Below are positions 42,820 through 55,733 of a DNA stretch of 64,000 nucleotides, one piece after another. Position 1 is the first letter of the stretch; the number at the start of each line of letters is the position of its first letter. The position numbers and the translations under genes are program-made. The DNA is taken from the NCBI GenBank assembly GCA_037043015.1, contig CM073321.1, positions 25,619,510 to 25,683,509 on the forward strand, in the 5' to 3' direction. This stretch comes from Bryum argenteum. Its lineage: Eukaryota; Streptophyta; Bryopsida; Bryales; Bryaceae. The notes below the pieces were generated by a model. It saw nothing but the letters and a program-made list of their open reading frames with translations, was not told the DNA's origin and made no database searches.

Positions 42820-45663
42820 TGGAGGAGTGCGTGGATTTGGAGGTGGAATGCGCTGATCTGCCCGTGGAATGCGCTGATCTGTCGGTAGAATGCGCGGATC
42901 GGAAGATGGTTGGAAGGCGCGACCGGGTTCAGTTGATCCGAGAGGAGAAAAGGCAACAGGCAGGGAAGGCTGAGCGTCGGAAGTCTATAACTGCCACCTT
43001 ATCGAGGGAGCATGGCGACCATGAAAAGGCGAAGAGGAGGGCTACTATTCAGACATTCTTCAGTCGCGCCGGGGGTTTGCAATGTCTAGCGAAGGGGTCG
43101 GTGACAAGCAGGCAGGGAATGGGGAGGATTCTCCAATCAACATTTTGTCTTCGGAGGAGGGATCACGAAAAGGGATGTCCACTCACGATTCATGTGGAGA
43201 TCTTGACCTCGAAGGGCTTGACGTCAACCTCATCGACCCATCAGGTGCCGAGATTTTTCAAGAGGAGCTTCAACATTTGTCGGAAGGGGAGGCTGGTGAC
43301 GACGACTCAAACGACGATGGCCTGCGAATCCGCCAGCGAGTAAGAAGGCCAAGAAGTCGTATGATGCCGCCCGTAGGTTTCAGCTTGAATGGGCCGCCAG
43401 GCTCCCATGGGCCGAATCTGTGCTCTCTTCTGATGGCAGGCTTCACCATGTCAAGTGCCGCTCCTGCAGCGCTGTGGAGGGCAAACCAAAGTTGCTGGCG
43501 CCCAAGCTTGACACCTTGCTGAAGCATGAAGGGAGGAGGAAGGCCACAACAGATAATCTTGCGAAGCAGATCAAGAAAGGAGACGTCTTCATCGTGAAGA
43601 CTTGTCGGCATCAACTAAACCTTGCTGTGTACACTGCGAGGCCCCCACTGTCCGTAGCTTTGCAGCTCAATAAGGTTACTTCCCTCGAAAAGAGAAAAAA
43701 GAAGGTTCAATTTGCATCTATCTTTCATGTTTTGTCCAATGGTAGGCCAATGTTGGAGTATGAGATGTTGTTTTCCTTGTGTGAGTTCCTAGATGTTCCA
43801 TTTCTGCCGAGAGCTCATTGGACTGACAGCAGCGGTTGGATAATGGCCGAGTTCCTATATGGTACGTATTGAGATAAGGTCGAGAGTCTCATGTGCTGAT
43901 TTTGTAGAATGAGAACGTATGTGAGAATTGGGAAAGAGTCCCCTACCTTGTAGCATTAACAAAAGTGATAGATGCACCAACTGCTAACACGTTCCGTTAG
44001 CTCATCTTACAGTCCCTTGAGAAGGGGGCAAGGGTTGGCCGGGACGCTTTAGAGCGTATGCTCTTGTGCTTCGGTGCAGATGGTGTGTCCGCATTCCAAG
44101 GTTGCAGAACCGGGGTGACGGTGCAACTTCAACAAAAGAATAGCCCGTTCATGATCGGTGTGCACTACTGGGCTCACCAAATCAACTTGGCAGCAGAATC
44201 CATGGACAAGCTTCCCATTATCAAGCACTGTAAGCAGTTGATGCAGAAATGTTGGGCGTTTTTTAACCATAGTCCGAAAAGACTATCAGAGTTTAAAAAG
44301 ATTGCTGAAGTGATTGAAACAAAAGGACTGAGGCGCTTGATGTCTGAATATTGAACTCTGATAGCAAAATTCGCAGCTGAATCCATGAAGCCAGATGTCC
44401 GGGTTAGTTCTTGCTTTCACTCTTGTTTCATTTTTTGTTTGCTAAGTTTTCATTTCCACATGTGTCATCATGTGCTACTTATTGATTGTATGTTTTATGT
44501 GATGCAGGCATGTTATGCCCTCCTCTTGGATCCATACACCGCCTTCGGCATATCTGCGGTCATCCCGCTTTTGGAGACAATTGATGTTTTGTGTGTTTAT
44601 GCTCAACAGAGCAATGTCTTTGTGTGCGACATGGTCGCGGCCTTGTAGTTATGTGAGGGCCAATTGTATTCTTTATTTGTTGACACGGGTAACGGTTTCA
44701 GCCAAGACGAATTATGGTCTTTCCATGGACTGCTCGATTCCAGCCATGAGTGTATCCATCTGAAATGGGTGTGCGACTTGAATTCCTCTGGCGAGGCGCA
44801 ACTGGCCTTCTCTGTAGGTGGAACGCAACACTGGGCAGTCCATGATGGCGAACCAGTTAGTCGTGCTCTTTTTGCTCAGTTAGTGGCTCGTGTCAAAGAT
44901 CAATGTGCAGGTATGTTTCTTTCATCCCTGAACCTTATTCCTGACTTTTTTGGTTGCCTGACCTCGACCGCAGCTTTTAAACCGCAGCAGCATCTTCCCA
45001 AGTTTTTATTTTTTCAATTCTTTTTTATTGTTTTGCTCATGGTCTTCTCTGTCTTTTGCAGCTGCAGCTTTGCAGCTCATGCAGGAGCTTAGGTCCCGCT
45101 TCCTAGCGCACGCAGTTCTCGATGCATTGGGAATTGTGTACCCTCAGTATTGGTCGGTACCGGAGGCTGAAACAAGCTTCAAAAAACATTTAGAGGTGCT
45201 GAAGAAGTTCTACTGTGAGCGTAAGCTCATCATTGACGGGGATTGTCAGTCTTGCTTTGTGGAGCCCATTCTGGAGTCTTGGAGCCTAGACGCCCAACAG
45301 GGCTACTTCAAGTTGGCTATGATGTCGAATTTCTCTACTGCTCTGGAGCTGCCCTTTGTGTTGAATCCCCTCACACGCTTATGGCGCAGTCTTGATGCTG
45401 CAAGTGTTTGTGTGTACCTTGAGTACATGAAACTTGCCCAGATTGCTGTTGTGCACGTTCTTCGATCAGTGCATGATGAGCGCTGCTTCAGTAGCTTGAG
45501 TTTCTTGAAGAACAAGCTTCTGAATGCTTTAGACACCCACCTACAGCTGGTTGTGGGCATGTACAACAAAAAGTGTTTCATGTTAGAGAATTTTCCGTAT
45601 GAGGCATGGTTTGACAAATGGGCAAATGTGGGTGAGAGATACCGCTACTGTCTACAGGATTAG
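42820..45663 (+). pseudogene. hAT-superfamily transposase gene, decayed
   Basis: Reads a basic start (from MEECVDLEVEC at 42820), an acidic linker, a BED-like metal-binding part (FQLEWAARLPWAE, HHVKCRSCSAVEG, LLAPKLDTLLKHEG; 43346-43540), then NWERVPYLVALTKV, the RNaseH-like core CFGADGVSAFQG with GVHYWAHQINL, ACYALLLDPY, and the hAT dimerisation end LRSVHDERCFSSLSFLKNKL. It closes at TAG 45661. Introns are plausible at 44396-44508 and 44911-45060. Decay: frame changes near 43080 and 43320; stops at 43998, 44352 (TGA where relatives have Arg, a likely CpG transition) and 44647; and a missing piece before 43909 where the first catalytic Asp is expected. The transposase cuts and pastes its element; this copy cannot. 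No terminal repeats were found. Confidence 0.75.
42843..42902 (+). repeat. 21-bp coding tandem repeat (VECADL x3)
   Basis: Three in-frame copies of a 21-base unit at 42843, 42864 and 42885 encode VECADLP, VECADLS and VECADRK near the N-terminus of the hAT frame. Confidence 0.85.
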
Positions 45664-45816
45664 ATTGAAAGAGGCAAGCTTTGGTTCGCTGTGGCGTGCT
45701 CATGCACATCAGTGCATCATGGAATCATGGACTCTTTTGTTTCGATCACTTTTGCTGGGTTTTTCAACTCAGTTTTGAGTTTGAGCTTCATGGGAATATT
45801 TCGTACATATTTTGTA

Positions 45817-45995
45817 CTTGATTGTATGGCCCTGATTGTTTTTTGTTTAACACTTACTTACTTGAGCGTCGAAGTGAATGTGTGTGTTGTGCAGGTTTGT
45901 GTGGAGCTTGATTGCATGGCCTTGATTGTTTTTTGTTTGACACTTACTTACTTGAGGATCGGAGTGTGTGTCTTTTGCACGTTTGTGTGGAGCAG
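45817..45995. repeat. 90-bp tandem duplication after the hAT gene
   Basis: CTTGATTGTATGGCC at 45817 and CTTGATTGCATGGCC at 45907 open two copies of a 90-base unit that contains TTGTTTTTTGTTT and CACTTACTTACTTGAG. Confidence 0.8.
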
Positions 45996-46499
45996 GATTG
46001 CACTTAGAATTTGTATTTTGTCGCCAAAAAATTAGTACTCAAGCATCCTGTGTAGCCAGAATTCTCTTGATTTCATGGAGCATTAGCCAGTCCGTTGCAC
46101 ATATTTTGGACCTCGTCGCCACTTGTTATAAGTAGCAGGTATTGAAATCGCCAAACATTTGGATGTCAAATTTAAGGAAAATTGCCATTATACTACGAAT
46201 GCAAATCTGTATCGCCTCTTGTTTGCACGAAATTTTTCTCAATCGTAGCCTCTCGGACGGTAACACTGCAAAACAGGGTGCAAATAAGGCTACAGTCCAA
46301 AAACCAAAAAAAAAAGGGGCTGGATACAACCCTAAAAGGATCATGCAATTTTTCATCATCATATTTTGAAAGTCTACTATTATATTTGCGAATATCAAAT
46401 TTTTAGGATCTTTATTTATACTAGGCTTCCAATTAAGCGAATCGTGTGTCATATCCAGTTAAGCGGAAGGTCTTGGAACGAGCACAGAGAGTCACAAAA

Positions 46500-46590
46500 G
46501 AATACGATTTGGTTTTCAAGACATCTGCTCCCAAGACCCCCACCCAAGACCCCCACCCAAGACCCCCACCCAAGACCCTCACCCAATTTT
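46500..46590. repeat. Short C-rich tandem repeat
   Basis: About four copies of the 13-base word ACCCCCACCCAAG, directly left of the fold-back element. Confidence 0.8.
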
Positions 46591-47081
46591 GTCAGGGTGG
46601 GTGAAATCTTGTCAGGGCAGGTGAAATCTTGTCAGGGCAGGTGGTAGGGCGGGTGATCAAAGTGGTAGGGCCGGTGACATTTGGGCGGGGCGGGTGAATT
46701 TTTATTTTGATTTTTTTCCTCGTTCTTCTTGTTTTTGAACGGATCAATATAAGGGTGGGTGCCAAAAACAAGAAGAACAAGGAATAAAATAAAAATAAAA
46801 ATAAAAATTCACCCTCCCCGCCCGAATATCACCCGCCCTTCCACTTAGATCATTTGCCCTACCCCATTTCACCTGCCCTATCCCTTTTGCACCCGCCCTA
46901 CCACTTTGGTCACCCGCCCTACCCCATTTCACCTGCCCTATCCCTTTTGCACCCGCCCTACCACTATTTTCACCCCCTATCAATTAATTAGAAGAAAGGA
47001 AAAAAAAATAAAATAAAAAATAAATTGTCACGCTCTGTGACATGAATTCACCCGCCCTGGCAAGATTTCACCCGCCCTGAC
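46591..47081. mobile_element. GC-rich fold-back element
   Basis: The outer arms, 46591-46623 and 47049-47081, match as inverted repeats at 30 of 33 bases (GTCAGGGTGGGTGAAATC on the left). Inner arms are GTTCTTCTTGTTTTTG near 46722 and CAAAAACAAGAAGAAC near 46763, around a centre at about 46750. The right arm carries a perfect 60-base tandem duplication, almost exact, at 46858-46917 and 46918-46977. The element is built of GGGCRGGTG words, reads no protein, and is flanked by AT-rich DNA. Confidence 0.75.
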
Positions 47082-50000
47082 ATGAATTTAATTGCCATGT
47101 AATTGGTCCCACATGGCACGTACATGGCGGCCAAGTGGCTTAGTTCTCACCAAACCCTTGCCACGTCCTCATTCTTTTACCTCAACTAAAAGTCAACAGC
47201 CGTTTGACCATATCGAGCGAGCGAGAGCTGAATTTGGCGGGTAAGTCGGGCAGCGAGGAGCGGCATGCTTGCCCGGTTTGACAACCTTCAGTATAACTCC
47301 GCTAGTTTTAGCTAGTTACTAGTGTTTTGAAGATACTTGACATAGTATTTCTCCAAAGGGCTTTGAGGTACCCATACAACAAGGTCTAAGGACTCCCACT
47401 ATAGTTGTGTGGACTATCGTGGTGAGCACCACGCTGGCATGGGGAATAGATCCCACGACCTCCTCATTGGAGGCCATGAGCCCCAATCACCAAGCCAAGG
47501 TCCGTGGTGCCTAATCAAATATGGTATCTAAGGAAAGGTGGTCGCTTACAACCTTCAATTGGAATGTGTAGCATATATTTTACAAACCTTCATATGAAAT
47601 TATCGTACGGAAAGGCATGTCCACCTCTGTTGAGTTTTTAACTTTAAGTCGCCACTTCTCACATCTAATAGGGTTATCGAAGTGCTTAAAGTGGTGTTCA
47701 CCTTCCAACATTCTATAGAGTAGCATCCAAGCTAGATACAATTTGCAAAAGCTGGATCCACTCATTTATAGAATTTCCGTCAAAAGTTGTGTAAATTCTA
47801 CCAGTTGATTGGAGTATTTTTTGTTAAATTCTACGAGTTGATTGGAGTATTTATTGTTGTAAATAATGGACTTGCCTGGTAAAACATGCGTAAAAATTTT
47901 CAAGGAAAAATATGTCTCACATATATCCCTTGTGTTATAATGCAGACGATGTATTCTTCACGTCTTGGAAAACCAGAAACAAAAGCACCCTTCACCAAAA
48001 TGCATGTCATTGATTCATAATTCGTTGAATAGATGTATAATCTTTGCCTTCCAATTTCGACTTGAGATGGAACCGAATTCAAGTAGGTTGATCCAAAACA
48101 CAAATGAAGAAGTTATGGTTTTTCAAGGTTGTTCCTTGCCATCGTACATGTTGTATTTCTACACTCAACGCATTTAGAAGTGAACCTTGGAGACTTGCCG
48201 CAAGAGTGTGAAAGATATACGTTACTTTCAGCCAATCCATTCAAAATGGAGTGTCTTCTAGGTGTAAATTGCTAATTGTGGAGATTTGTACTTTTCTCAA
48301 AATAACTTGGAAATGAATGGGGGCAATGCTAATGAAAACTAAATGTAGAATCTTGAAGAATGAAGGACATAATGAGTTCTTTACCAAATTGGGTAACACA
48401 GCGAAAAGTAGTTTGCGAGATTCATATGAAATTAGGCCTAATTTGGGGGCTAGAAAATGTGGGGGCTAGAAAAGGTCGGACAACCTTTCTGCTTTGTCTT
48501 CAAATAAGGCTTTCTTATATACTTACAATTTGCATACAAGAATGATCAATTAGGTATATGTTCAACGTAAGGTTAGTTTTCATATATCAAAAACCAACAG
48601 AGAAAAGTCGTAAACAAGTACTAAATTCTAATAATCTAATTGCAAGAGGTCAAAAATTGGTTGTATTGTAGAGTCTGCCTACATCAAAACTAAGGACGCC
48701 CCAAAAAGACTATCTGTAAGTTAGGCAACTTAATAAATAATAAAAATAATAAAATAGTAAATAAATAAATAAATAAATAAAAAATAAAAAATAAAAATAT
48801 ATATATATATAATCCTTAAAAGATTATGTACAAGCTGTTGCCAATATGACCTATCTAAAGCACCGAATAGTTCCTCTTCAGCCTTCACACCAAGGGACAC
48901 ATGGACACATGGTTTATAATGATAAGCCAGAAAAAGGCAAAGCGAAAAATTTCCCTAGCTAATCCATCAATATTCCAAGAGGCCAATTCAATTGCTCTTT
49001 TCACTATGTTAGACTATATCAAGATGAAGGTTGTCAAATCAAACGTTTTGAAGGCTCTAGGGCTCCAAGTCCGGTGCTTGTGTAATTACAAGCCGTTCAA
49101 CCTTCGTATGACTTGTCCGGAGTGGCGCAATAGGCGTCTAATGAATTGCGGCGGCCCGTGGCCGTCCGCGGAGTCGCAGGTTGTTCGATCACTCGCGACC
49201 ATTCGAAAAGTGACATTCAGCTAACAATGGCAGCGCGTACGGAAGGTAGACGTAGGATTTGTTATAGAAGGGAAGGACAAATATTGCCATTCATTATAGA
49301 AGGGAGAGACAAGTACTGCACATTCTTTTAGGCATCTAGATTTTGTGCATAGAATTGCATGTTGCTACTAAAACAAACATGCGATCCTATAGGTGCGTTT
49401 GTTTGTAGCTCATGGTTTTTTTGACGTTGAATTAAAGTCAAGCATGTCATTATTAATGTTGTATTTGACAGAGGTTAATGAATTAAAATACTATAAGTGT
49501 ATTGTGAGAACCTAAACTAGTCACTCTGTGGTGTACCAAAATGTTGGCAATGATTATGATTGGCATGTTTATATCATAATAACCTCCAAAAGCCCAATAA
49601 CCAATTTTATGGTCAATTTTACTTTTGGAAAGGTGGTGACAAAAAAAATTAGTATACACTTGAAAATTCAAAAAAAATTATTTGAAATTTGGTAAGTCGT
49701 GATTTGTATGTAATATAAAAAAGATCATTTTGTTATATAGATTGATTAAATTTTTTCTTTACAAAAAAACATGACAAAAGTACCTCACTGCTACAAAAAA
49801 TTAGAAGTAGAAATTTTGGAAACAAATAGTAATATGTACAGATTGGAAGTGTCTCAAATCAAATTATAAAATTAGTTATTGTTGGTTTCGAAGGTTAGAT
49901 TGTTTCGGAATCAACTATGTATACACAGTTGCCAATAAGTTGATGAAGTATTCTTTGGTCTTGACATGATCTCCTAATACAAACTTCTTTTGCAAGAGTA

Positions 50001-52588
50001 AGAAAGTCGTCATCCTTGCATGATAAAACTATACAAGCAAAGGACCTCGTATGAACTTTGTGACATTTATTAGGCCAAAGTTTCTCTATGTCATACATCT
50101 TAACATATTTCCTAAATGCCTCAAATGTCTTATACTCCTCTCCTTCAAGTTTTCAACTGCTTTCCACTTTAATAGCTTCATTTTCCAGATTCTTCAACTT
50201 GAAGTCATATATTGATTCTTTTCTCTTCTTTATAGGCGTCTTAAATTATACCACTTCAAGGCTCGTGTTCACCTTCTTGGTTGATGCAATGGACCTTGTT
50301 TATAATACTCCAAGTATCTTTCAGATGGAAGAAAATAAATAAATGGAAGGCCCACAACCAATCTGTTAATGACCCCCTTCTCCTCACCGACCAGAATGGA
50401 GCAAATATTATAAAAGTTGGAACTTATTCAAATTCGGTTATCTTAAGAAGAGAAAGTGATGGTAAATGAGTTCCGACAACTTCTAATAGGGCCATGAATT
50501 CCGAGCCTAGCCGATCCGCTTGAGGGCCAACAAGAAGGCCGACTAGCCAAAGGGCCAATAGGATGGCCCATCAGCCCCGCCATTTGATGGATCAAACGAC
50601 TTACTACCAAGGCTGGTCAACCGACTGTTGGTTGCTGCCTTTCCTAATCCTGATTATTTTTCTTTTACTTTTTTAGACTATTTTCAAGAACTCCCCTTCA
50701 GGTTTCTTAAATCTTACATTTCATCATTTGGAGTTTTCGTCTAGAAAAATTTCAGCCAACTTTGAACATTACAATATGAGAAATATAGATAAATAAAAAA
50801 TTAAACTTGAAAAGCAACCAAAATATCAAGTTGAATTTAAGATCCTATGGTTGATTCTTTCAGACATTCCTTTAATTGAAGTTTGTTGAGCATGAAGTAG
50901 AAGATATTTTTACGGATTTAGATAACTTTTCATCTTTGATCTACAGCAATTAAGGTCTAATATCCAAAATCACCTTCTAAGGCACATAATATCTCACGGG
51001 TGTAAGTATTTATTGTCTTTTGGCAAAAATATCTAGGGTCAAACAAGATAAGAAAGAAATTAATGATTGGGGCTAAGGAGAGGCTTCTAAACGAATTACC
51101 CTTATAGAATACAAATGTAATCTCCATATCAATGAAATGAAGAAAATATTATGATTATTGTTGTATTGCATTTTAACGTAAGATTGCACTATATAGCATT
51201 ACAAACAAATATATTAGTATTGCAATCTGATCTGTTATAAACTCATAGATTGAGTAGTTAATTCAATTTTTTTTGGTTACATTTATAGTTATTGTTTTTA
51301 TTGACATGAAATATGGGACAATGAAATCAAATTCTTATTTGCTTTTTACATGCTACGAGAGAGTTATTCTAATTATAACCTAAAGAGAATCGATTCAACA
51401 AATGATACAAAATTATTATATGCAATAAATGGAATAAGTTCCTCTTAGATAAATTCCAATTTTAATCATAATCCAAGGGTATTGAACAAAAATATTTAAA
51501 AAGAGAATTATTTGTCTAGGTGGAGTTTCTTCTAAACACTTGAATTGCTAGAAATAAATAACCAAAACTACGTCAATTTCTAGAAAAAATAATATAAACC
51601 ATAAATGTGGAAAACCTATTTTGGTTTAGGAACCATAAACATTGACCAAGGACAAATAAATGCAAGATCAATGCACATACATTGCTACTATGCAATCTGT
51701 TACATAACTAGGAGAGTCTCATAGAAATATATTATTTAGATCCTACTGAGCACTTTAAAGCCAAATATTAGCATATACTAGTTTGTACCCATCTACTTGT
51801 TGGGAACTTCATTTACATTACAAAACCTAGATTGGTACCTGTTATTATTTACACCAACCCTTCATACACAAACATGACAAGGTTTGCTTTATGCTAGATA
51901 ACTTGCTATTAGATGAAAGTAGCACTACTATTCTTAAATTAGAAGACCTTTTTCTAATTTATTGTAAAAAATCTAATTTTTGACAATCATGTTGATTGAA
52001 AACTATTTGTAATAAAGAACTTATTTTTTAAAAGAGATTTGTTCAAATTTCTAGTCTCTTTAATCAGTTACAAAATAACTATTAACTATTCTGAAAAATT
52101 CAACCATATAGATCTAAGGTATGCAATTATGTATTTCAAATCTTTGTATTGTATTTTGGGGAAAAGTTTACAAGTGCTTAGAAACTCACATTTCATAATA
52201 CATCTAAATTTTCCCTGAAACCATCTCTTTGGACATTTAGGCCTGCAAGAATCCGAGAGAGCAAGCTCCTTGAAATGAATTGAATGGCAGCAAAAGATGA
52301 AGATTGTGTTGCTGAACGTGGATGGTGGGTGGAGAAGGCGGAGATTTGGAATTGCACCATGTTCCTGGATTGCGTGGTTGGAGTTCCCGGATTGTGTGGT
52401 TGAAAAAGAGAGAAAGCTCGGCGCAGACGAAGTAACCTAGGAGAGACCGAAAGTAGAGTATAGGTCACTAAGGGAAGCCTGTGTGACGTTGTCAAAGAAG
52501 TGGGTGCGTAAGTACCTCATTGATCCAAGTAGGCACTCCACCAAGATCAACACAAAGGATACCCTTTCCTAGAGTGCTCTGAGGACGG
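47082..52588. other. No gene seen; long AT-rich stretch
   Basis: About 5.5 kb with only short frames that carry no recognisable domain. Contains an AT-rich microsatellite at 48739-48815 (AAATAAAT and AT runs), a second copy of the GAAAGATATACGTTA block at 48210-48236, and a short doubled block (TATAGAAGGGAGAGACAA-like) at about 49262-49315. Confidence 0.5.
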
Positions 52589-52700
52589 ACCTACAAAGTG
52601 CAAACCCAAGAGGATTAAAGGTGTGGTGTCACCCAAAGCTTTTGAATTTCTTTCCTCTTGGGTTTGCACTTTGTAGGTGTGGTGTCACCCAAAGCTTTTG
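52589..52700. repeat. 26-bp inverted repeat interleaved with 26-bp direct repeat
   Basis: Perfect inverted arms at 52589-52614 (ACCTACAAAGTGCAAACCC...) and 52653-52678, and perfect direct copies at 52619-52644 and 52675-52700 (AGGTGTGGTGTCACCC...). The two patterns overlap by four bases. It sits at the left edge of the gypsy fossil. Confidence 0.9.
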
Positions 52701-55258
52701 GTGGCCACCGGAAAGAAATTCTTCACGTGAAAGACCTTGAGACTGCAGGAGAAATCCGAGTGTGGAGCTCAGCTATCCGGATTCGCCAACGTGTTTGCAT
52801 GGACCCCTATAGATCTCAAAGGCATTCCCTCCAATCTAGGAAACACCAGATTGACCTAGTGGATGGAGCAACTCCTATCCGACAGAGACAATACCTGCTG
52901 AATCCCAAATATTCTCTGATGGTGAAGGTGGAGATTGATTGCCTATTAGAAGCCAGATTCATCTATAAGGTGAATACTACAGAGTGTTCATTGAAGACTT
53001 CACGGTGTTTGGTAGTCGGGAAGATCACTTGGAACACTTACGAGAGACGTTCTGACGATGCCGTAAAACCAATCTGAAACTACATCCCAGAAAGTGTTTC
53101 TTTGGCATGGAAACATGACTACACCTCGTGCATGTAGTCAATAAGAGAGGATTACAGGTTGACACGGATAAGGTGAGTTCAATCTTAACCCTAGGCCCAC
53201 CCAAGATAGTAAAGGAATTGTGAGGGTTTCTTGGTTGTGTCGCGTATTACCGCTAGTTCATTGAGTGTTATACCTGGTAAGCGGCCGCCCTCAGTAAATT
53301 ACTCAAGAAGGAGGATCCTTTCTAGTGGAAACGGGGGAGACATGTTGTGTTTGAAGACCTCAAGCAGCATTTGATCCAAGCCTCCATCCTCTCCGCACCG
53401 GATTGATCTAGAGAGTTCCATGTCACCCTTGATGCTTTCGGATGGTCTTTGTGAGCAATACCCTAGCAACTGAATAGTCAGAAAAAGAAGAACTTGATAT
53501 TTGACGCCAACTGTCAAATGAGTTTTGCGGATAAGAATTACACTACTACCGAGCGAGAAGCCTTGGCGGTGGTGTACGCTTGTAAGAAATTCTGGCATTA
53601 CTTACTAGGCTACAAGGTAATATTTCATATGGACTATAAATGTTGAAATACGTGGTAAACAAATTGAACTTGCTCGGACGGATAGCGAGGCAGATTCTAT
53701 TCCTGCAAGTATTTGCCTACAAGGTACTGGTGAAACCGAAGAAGGCAAATACCAATGCGGATTATCTGTTTCCAATGAGGGGACAACGAGCAATAGAAGA
53801 TGTATCTTCAGAATTCATATTTGTGAACGAATTTGTTGGGCGAGACGTCACTATAGAAGTGCATGTGCTGGAGGTTGATGATGAGGTGGTCTTCAAGTTT
53901 CAGGATATCCAGGAACATCTCTGCCCCTGACGCTATCTAGAAGACATGACTAAGGAAGAAAAGAACATGTTTCAACATGAGGTAGCGCTCTATACCTTGA
54001 TAGTAGGGGTGGTATTCCAGATGGGAGCACAAGACTACTTGCGGCGATGCCTGGAATCAAAAGAATAAAACCATGTGATGGAAGCCTTGCACACATGAGA
54101 TTTTGGGGGATACCTGGCAAGAATAAGTACGGTCAAGAGGATTAAGAGTAGGTTACAGGTGGCCGTTCGTAATCCAAAATGTAAGAAATTATGTCCGAAG
54201 CTACGACCACTGCCAAAAGACGGGGCAACCGGGTTTCAAAAACCATTGGCCTTTCACTCCTATTTTTTTCTTGCTCCTTTTGTGAAGTGGGGCATCGACT
54301 TTCTAGAACCCATCACCTCCATCAGTAAGAACCAAAAACGATACATAATACGCGCTATAGATTATGCTACCGAATGGATGGAAGCCAAGGCTACAAAAGG
54401 AAATAACGTCGGGGCAACAACTGCTTTCATGTTCGAGGAGATTATGATGCGATTTGGCCATCCTCTAGAATCGGTTAGCGACCGGGGAAAACACTTCCTC
54501 AATGAAATCATCAAAGAGATCACCACCGTACGCTATTTGGCACATGAAGCACCATGCTATACAATCCCAAGGCTAATGAACAAACAAAGAGATCCAACGA
54601 CACCATTGGGAAGATGCTCGATAAAATAGTGCCTACGCATAGGACAGATTGGGACAAGAAATTTGCTTTAGCGGTGCAGGCCTACAACACGGCAGAGAAG
54701 ACAACCACAAGGAAGACCGCTTACTACATGATATTTGGACAGGAGGCCATTTATGGAGTCGAGCTAGCTGTTAAGTTTCACAGAGTAAGGCAATCCGGCT
54801 AGGGGAAGGGGCAGATGGTGCCACTGATTGATTACGTGCAATTGATGAGCTAGAGGAGGGCCAAGCTGAGGGACTAAAGAAGAACAAAAAGATCCATAAA
54901 GAGACCCGGATAAAAAAAATTCAATGACTGCCACCCGGTGGACCACAGAATTGAAGAAGGGGGATTGGTTCTCCTATACAAGAACCGCCATGAAAATTTC
55001 TTGAGTAAGCTACATGGATTGGTCCCTACTGGGTTGCGCAGGTGACTTTTCCCCAATGGATTCCTGTGTAAGAAGATCTTCAAGGCAATAACATGGAGAT
55101 CCAAGTGGATGGGTCACAAGTAAAGAAGTACCACCGTGAGGAACTTACATATGAAGAGGATTGCTCGGAGGCGGAGGACCTCCTAGGGTGCGGATATGAA
55201 TAACCGACATTATAAGGGTGAAGTGTTTGCGAGGACGCTTACAGGTGAAAAGGAATAA
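52701..55258 (+). mobile_element. Ty3/gypsy pol fossil, broken
   Basis: Parts in order: reverse transcriptase start (RQYLLNPKYSLMVKVEID, about 52880), later RT pieces to about 53400, RNase H (YTTTEREALAVVYACKKFWH, about 53540), integrase (FVKWGIDFLEPI, YATEWMEAKA, RFGHPLESVSDRGKHF; 54280-54510) and integrase C-terminal pieces to about 54800. No chromodomain is seen. The element is broken in many places (I would say ten or more) and looks old. No matching LTR pair was recognised. Confidence 0.85.
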
Positions 55259-55733
55259 AGTCAAACCCAGTTTTCTTGCAATTAAGTAGATTGGGTCGAG
55301 ATAGTGACTAGGAGTAGAAAAAAATGAACAAATAAGGGTTTATATACCGGCCTCTCTTGTTAGCATGTAGATAAAAATGGAATAGCTAGAAAGATCTCTC
55401 TTAGGGCAGATTCTCACGCACAAGGACTCTTATAGATTTCAGGCGTTTTTGAACATTTTTGGGTCTTAAGAAAGCATTGCGTAGACAAAATCGAGTAGGG
55501 CACAAGAAAGAAGGGCACGGGAGAGAAGGGCACGATTTAGTCAGGCAAGCTCCAATCTAGTTACGGCTGAACCCAGATACAGACGCGCCCGAGTACGGAT
55601 GTCAAAACTTTTTTTCTTGCAATTAAGTAAATTGGGTCCGGATAGTGTCTAGGCGTAGGAAAAAATAGACAAATAAAGACATATATACCGGCCTTTCCTA
55701 CTAGTGTCATGATAAGGATGGACTAGCTAGAAG
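55259..55733. repeat. Two diverged TATA-bearing direct repeats
   Basis: About 140 bases from TCAAACCCAGTTTTCTTGCA (55260) and from TCAAAACTTTTTTTCTTGC (55600) are alike, including AATTAAGTA-ATTGGGTC and a TATATACCGGCCT box. They may be pieces of the gypsy element's LTR or another LTR family. Confidence 0.6.
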
